Position numbers and translations under genes: made by a program | Assembly (NCBI GenBank): GCA_001953115.1 | Contig: LSSL01000016.1 | Span: forward strand, 1-64,000 | Length of the DNA: 64,000 nt | Reading direction: 5' to 3' | Source: Smittium mucronatum | Taxonomy: Eukaryota > Kickxellomycota > Harpellomycetes > Harpellales > Legeriomycetaceae | Notes under the pieces: generated by a model | What the model was told of the DNA's origin: nothing | Databases searched by the model: none | The model's input: the letters and a program-made list of their open reading frames with translations, nothing else | Shown here: piece after piece, positions 37,501 through 49,613 of the stretch | How positions within the stretch are numbered: position 1 is the stretch's first letter | How the letters are laid out: the number at the start of each line of letters is the position of its first letter

Positions 37501-40500
37501 TATTGTATTTTTAGATTCCTGGAAACATAATTTTTTTAAATTTTTAACCAAAGAAAAACTGATTAATGACTCTTTTTTTGTGGAGCATAATGATCCATCA
37601 CAATTAAAATTAAAATTCAGGAATTAATTCAGTATTTTCTATTATATGAGATTCAAATAATCAAAAATAGCAGTATGAATCATATATTTTTAAGGAAAGA
37701 ATTGAAATAAGATAGAATGACTAATTAAAATCAATGATACCTATAAAAACTACAGGGTACCTTCTCCCATTTATATGTTTTAAAATTTAACATATATGAA
37801 TATCTGAGACCATAAATATCACATTTATAACAGATTTTGAAGCATACTAAAAATTCAGTATCCACAGATTTAGAAGAAAAACATGAAATATAAGTATATT
37901 TTTAATTTAAAATTCGTTTGTGATTTTGAATTTCTGATCTAAAAATATAGTTGTTATTAAAACATTAAATTAAATCTATTTGTGGTATTTATTTCTGATT
38001 AAATATAAAATTTAAGCATCTATTATTATAAATTCTATTCAAGGCGATTTTTTTATTAGAAATGGGCTAAAAATATATTCATTATATAAAAGATCCTATT
38101 TTAGTTATTCTATTTTATTTAAATATAAAATTGATACTTATTTTCTAGTGAGTTGTTAAATAGGAGTTTTTAGTTTAAAGATCACAATTTTCTTGTATTT
38201 TTTAATCTCCTAGACACCCCTAATATTTTTTTTTCGTAGTAATATGCGTTAAATTGAAAATTTTAAATTTTTTATAATATTTCAAGGTCACTTTTTTTTA
38301 AATTATCCTAGATATTGAGAGTTTCTGATGGAACAAAATTATTTTTAGATAAACTGTTGAGCCTAAAATTAAAGAAAATTTGACCTTCTTTTTAATTGGG
38401 GATGACCATTTTAATAAAATGCCAATTAAACTAGTTTTTAGTCAAATGCTCTGGATAATAATGATGATTTAGAAAAAATATTTCATTATTTCTATAATGA
38501 AAATTTTGGAAATCAATCGTTTTTTATAAATTTAATAGTCAGAAATATTTTTAAATTGATCCAAAAGTGCACCTTTTTTATTAAAATATTAAAATAAAAA
38601 AAAATGAAGGAGTCATTTAGATAACATATGAGTTTTTTAAACACCGAATTTTTGATTTTATTTTCAGGTTAATGTGAGGGCGAATAAAAAAAGGCATATA
38701 AGAAATAGATTATTGGTGATTGTGAAATTTATATAAGTAATTTCTTAAGATGAAGTGTTTTAGATTTAAATAATAGATTTATATTTCTTAAACTATTTAT
38801 AATCATGTATTAAAATTTATGTTTGACTCTCATATAAATTTTTATTATTTAAAGTTTAAAATTTCCACCTTTATAAATAATTTATATTCTCTGATCTTTT
38901 TTTGATATTTTTCAAAAAAAATTATTCAGTAATGTTATAAGAAAATAAAATAATAATACAGAAGTTTATTTTAGTGATTTTAAATCAAATAATAATCAAA
39001 ATAATTTAAAATAATATCCTTGGTATCTTAAAAATATGATATCATACCATCTATTATCTCCAGTGAACCATAATTATGGCCATTTAAAATTAAGTATAAG
39101 AAACTTTTTTATCTTATATTTTACAAATTAAATAGAATATTTGAATAAATATTTCATATCCGATTTTGTGGTTTTGGATTTCAAAAAAAAAAAATTAATC
39201 AAATTTACATTTTATATAATTTATCTTTTTTTTCTAATTAAATTAATTTAATCCAAATAGTTTTTTACCTTTTTGAATAGTGGGTATATTTTTTCAATTA
39301 TAGTAAAAAGTGGTTGCTAAAAATACAATCAATATTTATGAAGATAAATTGTAAAGAAATGACTTATGCATTTCTGATATTAATAATGGTTTATTAATAT
39401 TACTTATAAAACTTTTTAATAGATTTTAAAATCGTAATTATTGGGAAATTGAGCTCAAACTCTAAATTCTTTTGGAATTTTAAAACTTCTCAACTATCCG
39501 AATTCCGAAAAATTGCACAATGATAACCTAATTTAAAATATAAAATAATTTTTCCTATTTGTGTATAATATAAAAATGAAAAAGAGATAGAATTTCCACA
39601 AAAAAAATATACTCAAAAAAAAAAAACTTCATAAAACTTTTGAAATTTATAAAATTAATAATTGACCAAAAAATTTTCATTTATTAATTTGAGATATATA
39701 ATATAAAACAGAATTTAAAAAATATAATAAAAAAGTCTATGATAAGAATGATTAAATTATTATTTTTAAATTTCCCTTTCAGATTATTTATAAAGATCAA
39801 TGCTTTTGAAAAAAAATTACTATGCAATATAGAATAATAAAATTCATTATTACTTTAAATAAAGCTTCTAAATTTAAAATAGTTATGAAACTAGCCTATC
39901 TTCTGATAATTTTAAAAAATAATGATATGTAATTTCAATTTTTAAAATTTTAAGTAGTCTTTAATATAGAAAAATATTTATTGGGAATATTTTTTTCTAT
40001 AATGTGATCAATTTTAAAATTATATCATTTATTATTTCATTGCTTAGTGATTTTATATAAAATAATTTATATTAAGTTAGTTTTAATTTATTTAAATTTA
40101 TAATTATTTTCATAAATTCGATATTAGAATTCAAATATAATTCTTTTTTATTTAATTATTCATTTTTTATAACTAACTTTGGATGATACAATAAAAGTTA
40201 AATAGGAATTAATTAAATAAATTTTTTGATTCCTAAAAATTTTACATCCAATTTATTGATTTTTATCAAAATTAATTACTGAATATATACTATTATTAGT
40301 CTTGGTGTTACTTTCAAAATATTATTCCAAAATAAAAAGTGTGTTTTATTTATATATTTTTTATTTTATAAAAAAAATTTGAACTATGTAAAAATATTTA
40401 AATTGGTGACCAAATTACATAGTTTAACTCTTATTAATCTATTAATTTAATAATTATAAATAAGTAATTTTTTTTCTGGCTTTAAAATACTTTAAAATAG

Positions 40501-42214
40501 GCTTAATGAAATCAAAAAATTATTTTAAATGTATTTAATACCAGAAATTATTTTTTATCGGTAAGTTTGGTTATTAAAATCCATTTTTAATAAAGTTAAT
40601 TAAGAAATGTCGATTTTTAGATCTTTTTTCGGCGCAAAATTATTTTATTTAATTTGGGTATAAATTTCAAATAATTCTATAGTTAAATAAGCCTTTATCT
40701 CTAATGATAAATATCATTGAAATAAGACGGTTTTAAACAAATAAAATATAATAAAAAATATAAAATCTAAACTTAAAAATCATTTTTTATCAATATAATT
40801 TGTATATTTTTTTTTATAGGAAATTTATTATAATATTTAAATAAAAGAAAAAAATAATAATAAAATACAGTGAAAAAAAAGTATTAAATTTCATTACATT
40901 CTCAATTTTCTCTCTAGCAGAATAGTAACCACTGGTTATTTGTTCAATAAATGTAATATTATAAAAAATTGATATTATTTATATCTTTATTTTGAAAGAA
41001 ATTATTTTTAAAGATTAGAAATAAAGATTAGATTTAATTAGTTGTCAAAAAGCATTTTTTTTGGCTTTTATACTGAAAATTAATATATTAAATGATATCT
41101 AGATGAACCTATACCTTATTTTTAGTCTTTTTTTAATATATTTGCACTTAATATATATTAAAAAATTTAAGATTAATCAATTCTAATAATCCAGCTGAAA
41201 AAATTTATAGTACAAACCATTTAATTAAGGACAATATATGTAATTATTAATATAAGAACCAGTATTTTTTTTTGGAAAATATAGGCAATAATTGAATATT
41301 TCAAATGAATAAATTCCAATAGATGTTATAATCGAAAAATATTTTTAATATTTTTTAATTTTATTAGTAATTCATTGAATTTCGTTTATTTTTCTCCATC
41401 CATTATTTCTAGAATATATATTTTTATATTGGATTATATTTTTTATATATAAAATTTAGTAAATAAATTAAATTAAAACTTTATTTTTCAAAAAAAATAT
41501 ATAATCTTAATCTTATTTTTATCTTACTTATCTTAAAAGTTTATTGATCCTTTCAAATATTGTATAGATATTAGAATAAACTATTTTTTCGTCAGTTTAG
41601 ACTTATTGTAAATATAGATAGATCTTTTTCCTTATTATTTTCAAAAAAGCGATGAAAAATTCTCTCTTTTAATTAATAAAATCGATTATTTTTGCTTGTT
41701 AAATTTAAATAAGAGATTTATCCATCAATAAACCTTAATTATAAAGTTTAATAATATCTAAATATGAAATAATTATAAATATATTCCATTTTTTTAGTGT
41801 AACCTTTGCAGCAATTTTTAAAATTTCAAATATTTTTGGTTTTAAGAAAAAAATTCAAACTCTCAAAAAAAAAAACTAATGTAATTAAGTGTAAATAACA
41901 AGAAAATTTTAAGCAGAAATCATCTTTATGAATTTTTTGAAGGAAAGATATTTATTTATATTTAAATTTTTTAAATAAAATTAACAAATTTAAAAAATAA
42001 ATTTCATGTAAATTTATATTTTTATGAAAATAAGCCCATAAATTTTAATATAATTTTTGAGATTATTTTATAAGAAATCCTCAAAATAATATGAAACTCA
42101 AATTAAGCTTGTAAAATCGATTTTTCAAACTCAATATTATATCTCTTATCAAATTTTGATATAAGAAGAATCATACAGAGGCGATCAATATTTTTTCTGG
42201 TCTGATTAACTTAG

Positions 42215-42233
42215 TTTATATATATATATATAT
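42215..42233. repeat. TA dinucleotide repeat
   Basis: An uninterrupted TA run of about nine units. Confidence 0.9.
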
Positions 42234-44036
42234 CAATCGATTTATCTCCCCAATTTAAAAGGCGCTAGATTTTTTTTTAAATATTATTTATATTATTAAT
42301 GTATTGAAATTCCCATTAATCCAAAATAGTATACTTAGAGTTTTTTTTTGTTTAAAAATTAGATAATAGAAAATATTAAAAAAATTAATATTAAAAAATA
42401 AGAATAAAACTCTTTACTAGATCTTTATTACAATAAATAGCATCTTATCAATGAATTCAATTTTATCAAATATTTTTTAATAGAGTCTTTCATTAAAAAT
42501 AATGTATTTTTATTAAATGAATTATTTTTTTTCTTTTACAACATAAATTTACTTATCTATTTGGCCATTACATATTCGGAAATAAATACAAATTTATCTA
42601 TCAAGACCCAAATTTTCCTTGAGTCTTATCAATAATCAATATCAAATTATCTATTTTTGGATCTTTAAAGTAATCATACACTCTAAAATGCCACTAAACC
42701 TATTCAATGCACAATTGATTCTACTAAAATATATACACTTTTTTCAGAATCGAAGGGGCAAAGATTTTATATTTGTATATCAAAAAAAATTCCAATGAAT
42801 TTGAATCATCCAAATTAAGATTTTTTTTTTTAAAAAATGCTCATTTATTAAAATATAGGAAGTATATTATTATCTTTATGCTCAATTATAATTTATCTAA
42901 AAATAAGATTTATTTTAATTTAACAAAAATTTAAAAACTTTGAAATAGTATGTTGGTAGTGTGTGGATGTTAAATAAGTTTAATATTAGAATTAATCTGT
43001 TATTTATAGATTAATGTGATATTTTATCCAAAAATTATTATTGGCTAACTTTTTAAATTTGATTACACATTTTTTTATTAAAATTCAAACAATTTATAGA
43101 AAAAATTATTTTTGATTAAATTTTATAGAATATTTTCAAATAAATTTACCTCTCAGTATTTGAACTAAATGAAGATTAAAGCTATTTTCCAGGACTAAAT
43201 CCATAATATTTAATGGAGCTTTTATGCAATTTAAAAGAAATTCTAACTAAAATGATTGATAAATAAATAAAATTCAGTAGAGATCTAAAAAATATTATTT
43301 TTTGTAAGTCTTTAAAGTTGATTTGAGCCATTATTATTAAATATATATTTGATAGATTTAATAGATTTGAATCAAGTTTTTTTTTGTTTTTGAATTGATA
43401 TATGTTTTTTTGGAAAATACAAACTTAATAAACTAATATTAAGATACATTTATATCAATATGAATTTTTTCGGATTTATACCAAGAATGGAATTATAATA
43501 AATAAAACCTATTTTAAAACGATTAAGCAAAAATTTATCGTATTGCATCAAATCAAATAGTATATTACTATCCCTAATCTTATCAGGTTCTAATGTAAAT
43601 GTATCGATTTAAAAAAAGTATTGATGTTATTCATTCTTATTAAACAATTATTTATGAAAAAATAAAAAAATTATTACATAATTAGTCATTTCTCTTTCTC
43701 TGAAGTATTAAATTTTCATAACAAAAATATTGTTCTAACCTGTAATAGCACTATTAGAAAATATAGATTTACATAAAATAATATGAGCTCTATTATCACA
43801 AAAATACTTTCCGTTTCGAAATATGCTTTCTATATCCCAAATAGACAAAAAAAAAATCTTCAAGGGATCTTAGTTAAGATTATTTTAATATTAAACTATA
43901 TAAATATTTTTTTAAAAAAAATAGGGTGATTATAGAAATTAAATGCTTAAATAATGTATTTTTGTTTCAGCATTATATAATTCATTTTTTTAAAAAAAAT
44001 CTTACTATTAAAGTAAATATATTTCTTTTTTTATTT

Positions 44037-44249
44037 ATGTTAGAACTTTTACTTAATGATATAAACTCCTTACCCAGAAAATCTTTTATTCTCATAAATA
44101 TGAAAATTTACCATAAAAAAAACTCCAACAACATTTTTCATAATGCTGATTTCAAAATTAAGCACTCTAAAAAAACTAACAAGAAAATATTAAGTTTAAA
44201 ATATTTATTGTACTTAGCTTTAATCAATGAATTTGAATTTTTAAACTAA
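44037..44249 (+). CDS. Possible small hypothetical protein, 70 aa
   Basis: An ATG at 44037 opens 70 codons to TAA at 44247. The frame is open for 37 more codons upstream (from 43926) but with no other ATG. The protein starts MLELLLNDINSLPRKSFILI and is rich in Lys, Asn and Ile, with a basic, polar second half (IKHSKKTNKKILSLKY) and a hydrophobic end. Codons in the second half end in C or G more often than in neighbouring random frames, which is mildly coding-like. A 107-codon open stretch is only moderately unlikely by chance in DNA of this composition over 64 kb. No domain or neighbour gives a function. Confidence 0.25.
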   Translation: MLELLLNDINSLPRKSFILINMKIYHKKNSNNIFHNADFKIKHSKKTNKKILSLKYLLYLALINEFEFLN

Positions 44250-45280
44250 TAAAACCGATTTTAATAACAAAGATATAATGAACAGACATATATCACACAT
44301 TTTTAAACATTAGTATATAATTTTTTGTCTTTAGCTAGACTAAATCTTTAGTTTTAAATATTAGGGGGATAATAATACCCATTTAGTAAGATTTTATAAA
44401 TATCACCAAATTGGGAATATTCCATATTATTGGATCAATAATAAAAATTTTCTATAAAAGATTAGACTTTTATTAACAACTCGTGTAATCAAAGTTAAAA
44501 AGTTATCCAATAGTGTCCTTTGCTCTCAATATAAAATACATCTTAAAAACACCTATTAATGCTCAAATTTACATGGTTCTCACATCAATATCTTAATAAA
44601 ACATGTATTTACATTTTTTTACATAAACAATATGTTGAATTTTATTTGATTAATTATTACTTATTTTTATCCAAATTTAAGATTTTTAAAAATGAAAACT
44701 GTTTATTTAAAAAATCTTAAAAATAATTTCAAAATAGGTAGAAATTTCGCTTTGAATATTTTTATTCTTTTAATATTTATTATAAGAAAATTCATATATT
44801 ATGTAGATTTTCTGCTAAATATATTGATAATTTTCATTTAATTGAAATTGAATCTTTATATTTAAATCCTAGACTTATCGAAATAAAGTTATTTTTTTTA
44901 ATCTTTTATAGAAACTAATTCTGTAACTCCACTATTAATAATTTTATTTATAGAAAGTTCTGATATGAAGAACAAACTTATTATTTGGTTATATTTGTGG
45001 TAGTTTTTAAGATTACCACTACCTTTATTTTCGATTAAGGTTTATAATAATATAAAAAATAAATTAAAGATAGATTAAAGGTAGGTGGGTTATAAAGGAA
45101 AGAAGAAAAAAATGTAATAACTACTTTTTAAGTTTATAAGTTTTGAATAAGTATCAGTATTTTAAAATTTCAAGGTGAAATATATTTGAGTTTTAATTTT
45201 AAATTATTTTTTACTTATTTAGTTTGGGCTTATTTATTTGTCTTCTTTTAAAACTAAGTTAAATACTTAAAGCTTAAAAG
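44250..45280. other. AT-rich DNA without recognisable genes
   Basis: I see no gene, repeat or structure here that I can name. Confidence 0.6.
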
Positions 45281-45492
45281 TTATTTATTTATAAGAAATT
45301 TTCCGCGGGGGCGAGCCAAGAAAGCTGACTTGTATTTCATTTATATACAAATTTGACAGATCTTCAATAACTTGTGTTTTCTCGCATCCTCATTACTATT
45401 ATATCTCTTGATATTGCTCAAAATCTCTTCGATCCATTTTCTTCTATTATTACAACTTCAGTAATTGGTTTTGTTGGGTTACCTTTGGCCAT
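45281..45492 (-). pseudogene. GC-richer coding remnant of unknown family
   Basis: This small island stands out by its composition (it includes CCGCGGGGGCGAGCC at 45303-45317). On the minus strand an ATG at 45492 gives MAKGNPTKPITEV. In a second frame 45457-45344 reads NNRRKWIEEILSNIKRYNSN, continues DARKHKLLKICQICI and stops at TAA 45343-45341, and the same frame then resumes MKYKSAFLARPRGKFLINK to 45281. Charged, coil-like composition suggests an old protein broken by a frameshift and a stop. The IC word and FL-x-RPR word recall the remnant at 5.6 kb. A plus-strand hydrophobic frame at 45371-45550 (LFDPFSSIITTSVIGFVGLP) overlaps it; which strand was coding is uncertain. Confidence 0.3.
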
Positions 45493-45599
45493 CTTTGTAA
45501 TTTATTTTGAATATAGTTTATCCAATAGAATTTGGTTTTATTTTAACTAAAAATACAAAATTAATTCACGTGGTAAATCAATCTGGGAAAAAAAACAAA

Positions 45600-45722
45600 A
45601 GTTGTTTGTTTTTTTACTTTTCTTTTCTTTTTTATCTTTTTCTTTCCCTGTCTTTATCTTTCATTCTTTTCTTTGTCTTATTTGTCTTCTTTGTACTCTC
45701 CGTTTGCTTTTTTTTCTTTTTG
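45600..45722 (+). repeat. Pyrimidine-rich tract, about 120 bp
   Basis: Mostly TTTTCTTTTC-like and TTTGTC-like words on the plus strand, giving open but meaningless Phe/Leu/Ser frames. It could be a decayed microsatellite or a polypyrimidine region. Confidence 0.6.
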
Positions 45723-45826
45723 TATATATTATTAATATGAAAAATAGTTCTTCGTCTCGGCCGTATATTTTACCCTGCGACATATTTACTAAAATAGTTA
45801 GGCTAAATACTATTTTAATTTTTTAA

Positions 45827-47980
45827 AAAAATATTTTTCGTTCAAATTTTAGATTTTTATAATTTTTTTTAATTTGAATACTTCTAGATTAAGTTAAATA
45901 TTCAAACGAACTTTAGAGTTCTTAAAAAAAATCTTTTATTTATTTTTACAGTATTATAAATAGCGAGACTCAAGTTCTCGATTATAAGTTGAAATATAAT
46001 ACAAACGAATGAAATACCAAAAAATTTATTAGATATTCTGATTTGTGAGTTCATATGATTAATTTGTAGTGTTCAGAGAATTTAAGTTAAAATTTTTTTC
46101 AATTCTATGTTTCATTAATTTTTAAAAACATCCTGCAATTTTTATTAATTTTATAGGAAAAAAAATACATATATTAGTTATCTAAATGTAATATTACTTA
46201 TTGAGGATGTAAAAAAATACTCCTTAGAATATTATTTGAGCTTTTTTCAGATGATTTTTAAAAATGAAAACGTGCCAAAAATGCTAAATGGCATTTTTTT
46301 ATTAAAAGAAAATTCTTTTTTGGAATGTTAAATATGTTAAATATTTTTTTGCTAAATAGAAAATATGAATAGTAAAACATAAAAATGAAAATGAAAATTT
46401 TACTTAGATATATTATTCATAAATATAATTTTAATTTTAATTTTTTATATTCTGACAGAAAAAAAAAAAATTTTTTAAATAAAATTTTTTCGAAAATCTA
46501 TATTAATTCTATTAAAAATAATTCCTCTTTGAAGAATATTATAGCCTATTTTTACAAAGAAATATATTAAATCATAATAGAATAAATAATTTCATAACTA
46601 GAGATTTTTTATTTGTTTTTGTTGTTAATTATGATATGTAATAACAATTGGAAAATTAATCCATATTTATTTATCTAAAATAATTTTCAAATAAATTGTA
46701 CCTAAAATTTTACAACAAGCTTACAACTTTGCCTTATATAATTTTCACCGTTATTTATGAATTAATTAGGATCATTTTTATTTTTAGTTTGAAACATGTT
46801 ACAGTGGATTTTTAAATGTGCTTAATTAATTTCTGAAGCAAGTATAGGATGTTTGGTCTTTAAATCTGCAATAATTTAAAAAAATATTTGAAAAAATATA
46901 GCATCCTGGTGAATTTAGTGCTTAAATTCTTTTATCAAATAATGATTTTCAATAAAAAATTTATAAATTATTTTTCCAATTAATTAAATATATTAAATAA
47001 ATTAAAAATTTTAGTATAAATATCAAAACTTGAATGGATTCACATTTCAGCGAATACGTTATTAAAATTCTTTTTTTTCAATAATTTTTATAAATTTTTT
47101 TAAACTGAGTACAAAAAATTATACTTTTTTGTCATTCTCAATAAATTATTTTGAGAATTTTAATTGAAATTTATTTGAAACGATTAGATTTTTTCTATAT
47201 TCTTGAGAAAAAATTACCAAAAATAATTTTTTTTTATTGAAAGGTTTCTTTTTTACTTCTAATTACAAAATAGTATACATTTCTGGCACAAATCATATTA
47301 TTAAAAAAAATACCCATAGATAAATATAAAAAATTTATTTTTCATATTTGTTATTAAAGTATATTTATCCGTATTTTTCAAAAGCAATGATAATGAGTCA
47401 AATAGATCAAATTATTTGCTCTCATAATCTATAAATAAATTTTGGTTCAATATATCATAATTTTTTTTTTGATTTATAAACTGGGAGTAAGTCTTAATTA
47501 TATTTTTTATCTCTATATAACATTATTATTTTAGATCACTATAAATTTTCCAAATTTTATTTGATAAAACTCCAGTGGAATCAATATTATCTAATTTTTT
47601 TGAAATTTTATCAAAAAAAATGCTTTGTTATGGACATAAAAAATATTTTATATTATAAATTTTATTGCAATTTTTTTTTCTTACCAAAACAGGAATTTCG
47701 GCTAAGTTCTTAAGAAAAATAGTTTAAAATAAAATTTTCATCCACATTTCAAAATTTTTGAAAAAAATTGAATACTCTCAAGTCAAAAAAACTTTTTTAT
47801 GAAATTTGAATATTTCAACTAACTATTTATTGAATTTCGCATATTTTATAAGGTCAATAATAAATTAAATTTGATTAATAACTTAAGATTGTTGGAATCT
47901 GTTTGTTTATAACAGTTACAATATAATAAATATTTGCTTCAGAACTGTTTTTGTATTGCTTAAGGTGATGTAACGCCAAT
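45827..47980. other. AT-rich DNA without recognisable genes
   Basis: A 61-codon ATG frame at 46385-46570 (Asn/Lys/Ile/Phe rich) is the best open frame and is most likely chance. Nothing else is recognisable. Confidence 0.55.
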
Positions 47981-48042
47981 TTAATCTTTAATAATGCTCA
48001 TATCTCCCTATCCAAAAAGGCCTTAGAGCAGACATTACTCAC

Positions 48043-48246
48043 TCACTCACTCCACTTATCCAAACTTCGACAAATGATTTCTTTACTTATAACAACAAGT
48101 GAAAGTACAGCCCCCTCGATAGGAAGAACATGCACGAAATTAACCAGAGTTTCAATCCGGAACTTAACGAAAGTTGCAGTATTTAAGATACAATACCTTT
48201 CATAACTGACCTCCCCTCCCCACGAAAAATTGACCGATGAGTCCAC
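48043..48246 (-). pseudogene. In-frame continuation of the Ser-Asp frame after TAG, 67 codons
   Basis: Directly after the TAG at 48249-48247 the same frame goes on with VDSSVNFSWGGEVSYERYCI, then NTATFVKFRIETLVNFVHVL, IEGAVLSLVVISKEI and DKWSE, to TGA at 48045-48043. Composition and codon use match the N-terminal part of the preceding frame and differ from the flanks, so the two were probably one protein of about 250 residues. The first codon here is GTG, so independent translation is unlikely. The TAG may be a disabling mutation, a sequencing error, a readthrough site or a read codon; the sequence alone does not decide. Confidence 0.45.
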
Positions 48247-48798
48247 CTAATCGCCTAGTGCAGATACTTTAGTAGAAATCGATACTTTAGTATCATTATC
48301 ATTATCACTATCACTATCACTATCACTATCACTATCACTATCACTATCACTATCACTATCACTATCACTATCACTATCACTATCACTATCACTATCACTA
48401 TCACTATCACTATCACTATCACTATCACTATCACTATCACTATCACTATCACTATCACTATCACTATCACTATCACTATCACTATCACTATCACTATCAC
48501 TATCACTATCACTATCACTATCACTATCACTATCACTATCACTATCACTATCACTATCACTATCACTATCACTATCACTATCACTATCACTATCACTATC
48601 ACTATCACTATCACTATCACTATCACTATCACTATCACTATCACTATCACTATCACTATCACTATCACTATCACTATCACTATCACTATCACTATCACTA
48701 TCCTCCATCACCTCCATACACGAAACAAACCCCGGGGCAAACCCAAAAGGATAAGCACAGGAATCAACCAAATAATGGGCGCTCATAATCATATTCAT
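48247..48798 (-). CDS. Ser-Asp repeat protein, 183 aa to first stop
   Basis: An ATG at 48798 opens [20 protein letters not shown], then [13 protein letters not shown], then about 66 Ser-Asp dipeptides coded by a perfect AGT GAT hexamer, then [18 protein letters not shown] and TAG at 48249-48247. The unique N-terminal part is much richer in G+C than the surrounding DNA (for example GGGTTTGCCCCGGGG) and has a balanced amino-acid content, which supports real coding. A highly acidic, phosphorylatable Ser-Asp tract would be disordered. The hexamer also gives a long Val-Ile frame, which is a shadow. No signal peptide or domain is clear. The stop is followed by 67 more open codons in the same frame. 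Confidence 0.45.
   Translation of the reverse strand: MNMIMSAHYLVDSCAYPFGFAPGFVSCMEVMEDSDSDSDSDSDSDSDSDSDSDSDSDSDSDSDSDSDSDSDSDSDSDSDSDSDSDSDSDSDSDSDSDSDSDSDSDSDSDSDSDSDSDSDSDSDSDSDSDSDSDSDSDSDSDSDSDSDSDSDSDSDSDSDSDSDSDNDNDTKVSISTKVSALGD
48307..48702. repeat. Perfect ACTATC hexamer microsatellite, 66 copies
   Basis: There are 66 uninterrupted ACTATC units (minus strand GATAGT), preceded by two ATTATC variants. It codes the Ser-Asp tract on the minus strand. It has the same copy number as the array at 1-396, and its unit differs from that one by a single base (TGATAG versus TAATAG). Confidence 0.98.
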
Positions 48799-48802
48799 AG
48801 TA

Positions 48803-49128
48803 CCACTTAATCTTTAATAATCCTAAGCTAAACAACCAATTAAGAAAACGGACTAAAAGGTAATTATTCCAGTACACGAATAATAATAAAATAATTTATT
48901 AAAAAACAACAAGACTAAATAATGGTAAAACTAACAACGAACAATATAAAAATTAATTTCCATCGAAAATTACAAAACTAAGCTAATTATACCACTTAAA
49001 CTATAAAATACTAGAAATAATCTTCAAGAGTGCTAAAAATCTCATACCATTTTAGCTCGTAACTCCAACTAATAAGAAAATGAGCGTCTTACCACTTAGT
49101 ACCTAAAATCATTTTTCAAGTCCACTTA
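48803..49128. promoter_or_regulatory. Cluster of CCACTTA motifs upstream of the Ser-Asp frame
   Basis: CCACTTA occurs at 48803-48809, 48992-48998, 49092-49098 and 49122-49128, and once more at 48052-48058. For the minus-strand Ser-Asp frame the first four lie upstream of the ATG, the nearest as TAAGTGGTACT directly before it. For this base composition about one copy per strand per 40 kb would be expected. A regulatory role is inference. Confidence 0.3.
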
Positions 49129-49613
49129 ATCATACTGTAGCAATTACTAAAGATAAAAATAAAAAAAATTGTGTGAGTAGAATCTGATTAAAACCAATAT
49201 ATATGAAAAAAACATATCAAACTTTTAAAATATAACCAAGAGTTACAATCCCTAAAAATTTATATTTAAATACTTCTCAATGAATAAAATTAAGGTGATT
49301 TCAATTTTTATTAGACATCTCTGAATCCCATTATTTTTAAGTACGCAATCCTGATATCACAAACATCGAAGGGCCCTTAGATTAAATATCGCACGTTAAA
49401 TCAATGGATTTTTATAATATTATAAGGCTTTAATTACAAAAATAGATCTGTACTTATGGACCAAAACTAAGTTCTTTAAACAAAAAAGAAAAAAGATAAT
49501 TAAAGCTCCCCTTTGGTAATATGATGTGATATAAAAAACTTCACAATTGAATATTTGATTTCAATATAAATGAGCAGCATAGCATTTGATGCTAAGTTTT
49601 GAAATAACTTTTA
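49129..49613. other. Moderately AT-rich DNA between Ser-Asp locus and LINE remnant
   Basis: Composition is milder than in the bulk of the window, so it may contain further decayed LINE sequence, but I find no RT motif such as the catalytic Asp-Asp box in it. Confidence 0.45.

Larger units (their letters stand above)
32997..43925. other. 11 kb of AT-rich DNA without recognisable genes
   Basis: Open frames are short and low-complexity, with no conserved motif. At 34400-34590 a slightly GC-richer patch holds two diverged copies of a GGATCTGAG-T/C-ATGTTT word about 100 bp apart, a possible old repeat. At 37400-37455 and 42600-42820 there are small GC-richer patches with broken protein-like stretches that I cannot assign. 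A C10 run lies at 35540-35549. Confidence 0.6.
47981..48821. repeat. 15-bp direct repeats flanking the Ser-Asp locus
   Basis: TTAATCTTTAATAAT occurs at 47981-47995 and again, in the same orientation, at 48807-48821, with loosely similar bases (CCAAT / CCAC) just to the left. The GC-richer Ser-Asp locus lies between the copies. This resembles a target duplication around an inserted sequence, but no poly-A tail or terminal repeat is visible. Confidence 0.4.

Noticed and set aside
45563..45590. ACGTGGTAAATCAATCTGG, resembling the end of the 5.4-7.9 kb element
   Set aside because: The match is short and its orientation does not fit the nearby coding remnant; no partner end was found.
45507..45826. 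Two overlapping hydrophobic frames of 74-77 codons
   Set aside because: Direct translation of a pyrimidine-rich tract (Phe, Leu, Ser). Neither has an ATG in a credible context.
48255..48698. 147-codon Ile-Val frame in the ACTATC array
   Set aside because: Shadow frame of the hexamer repeat. The Ser-Asp frame has GC-rich unique sequence on both sides and is the better reading.
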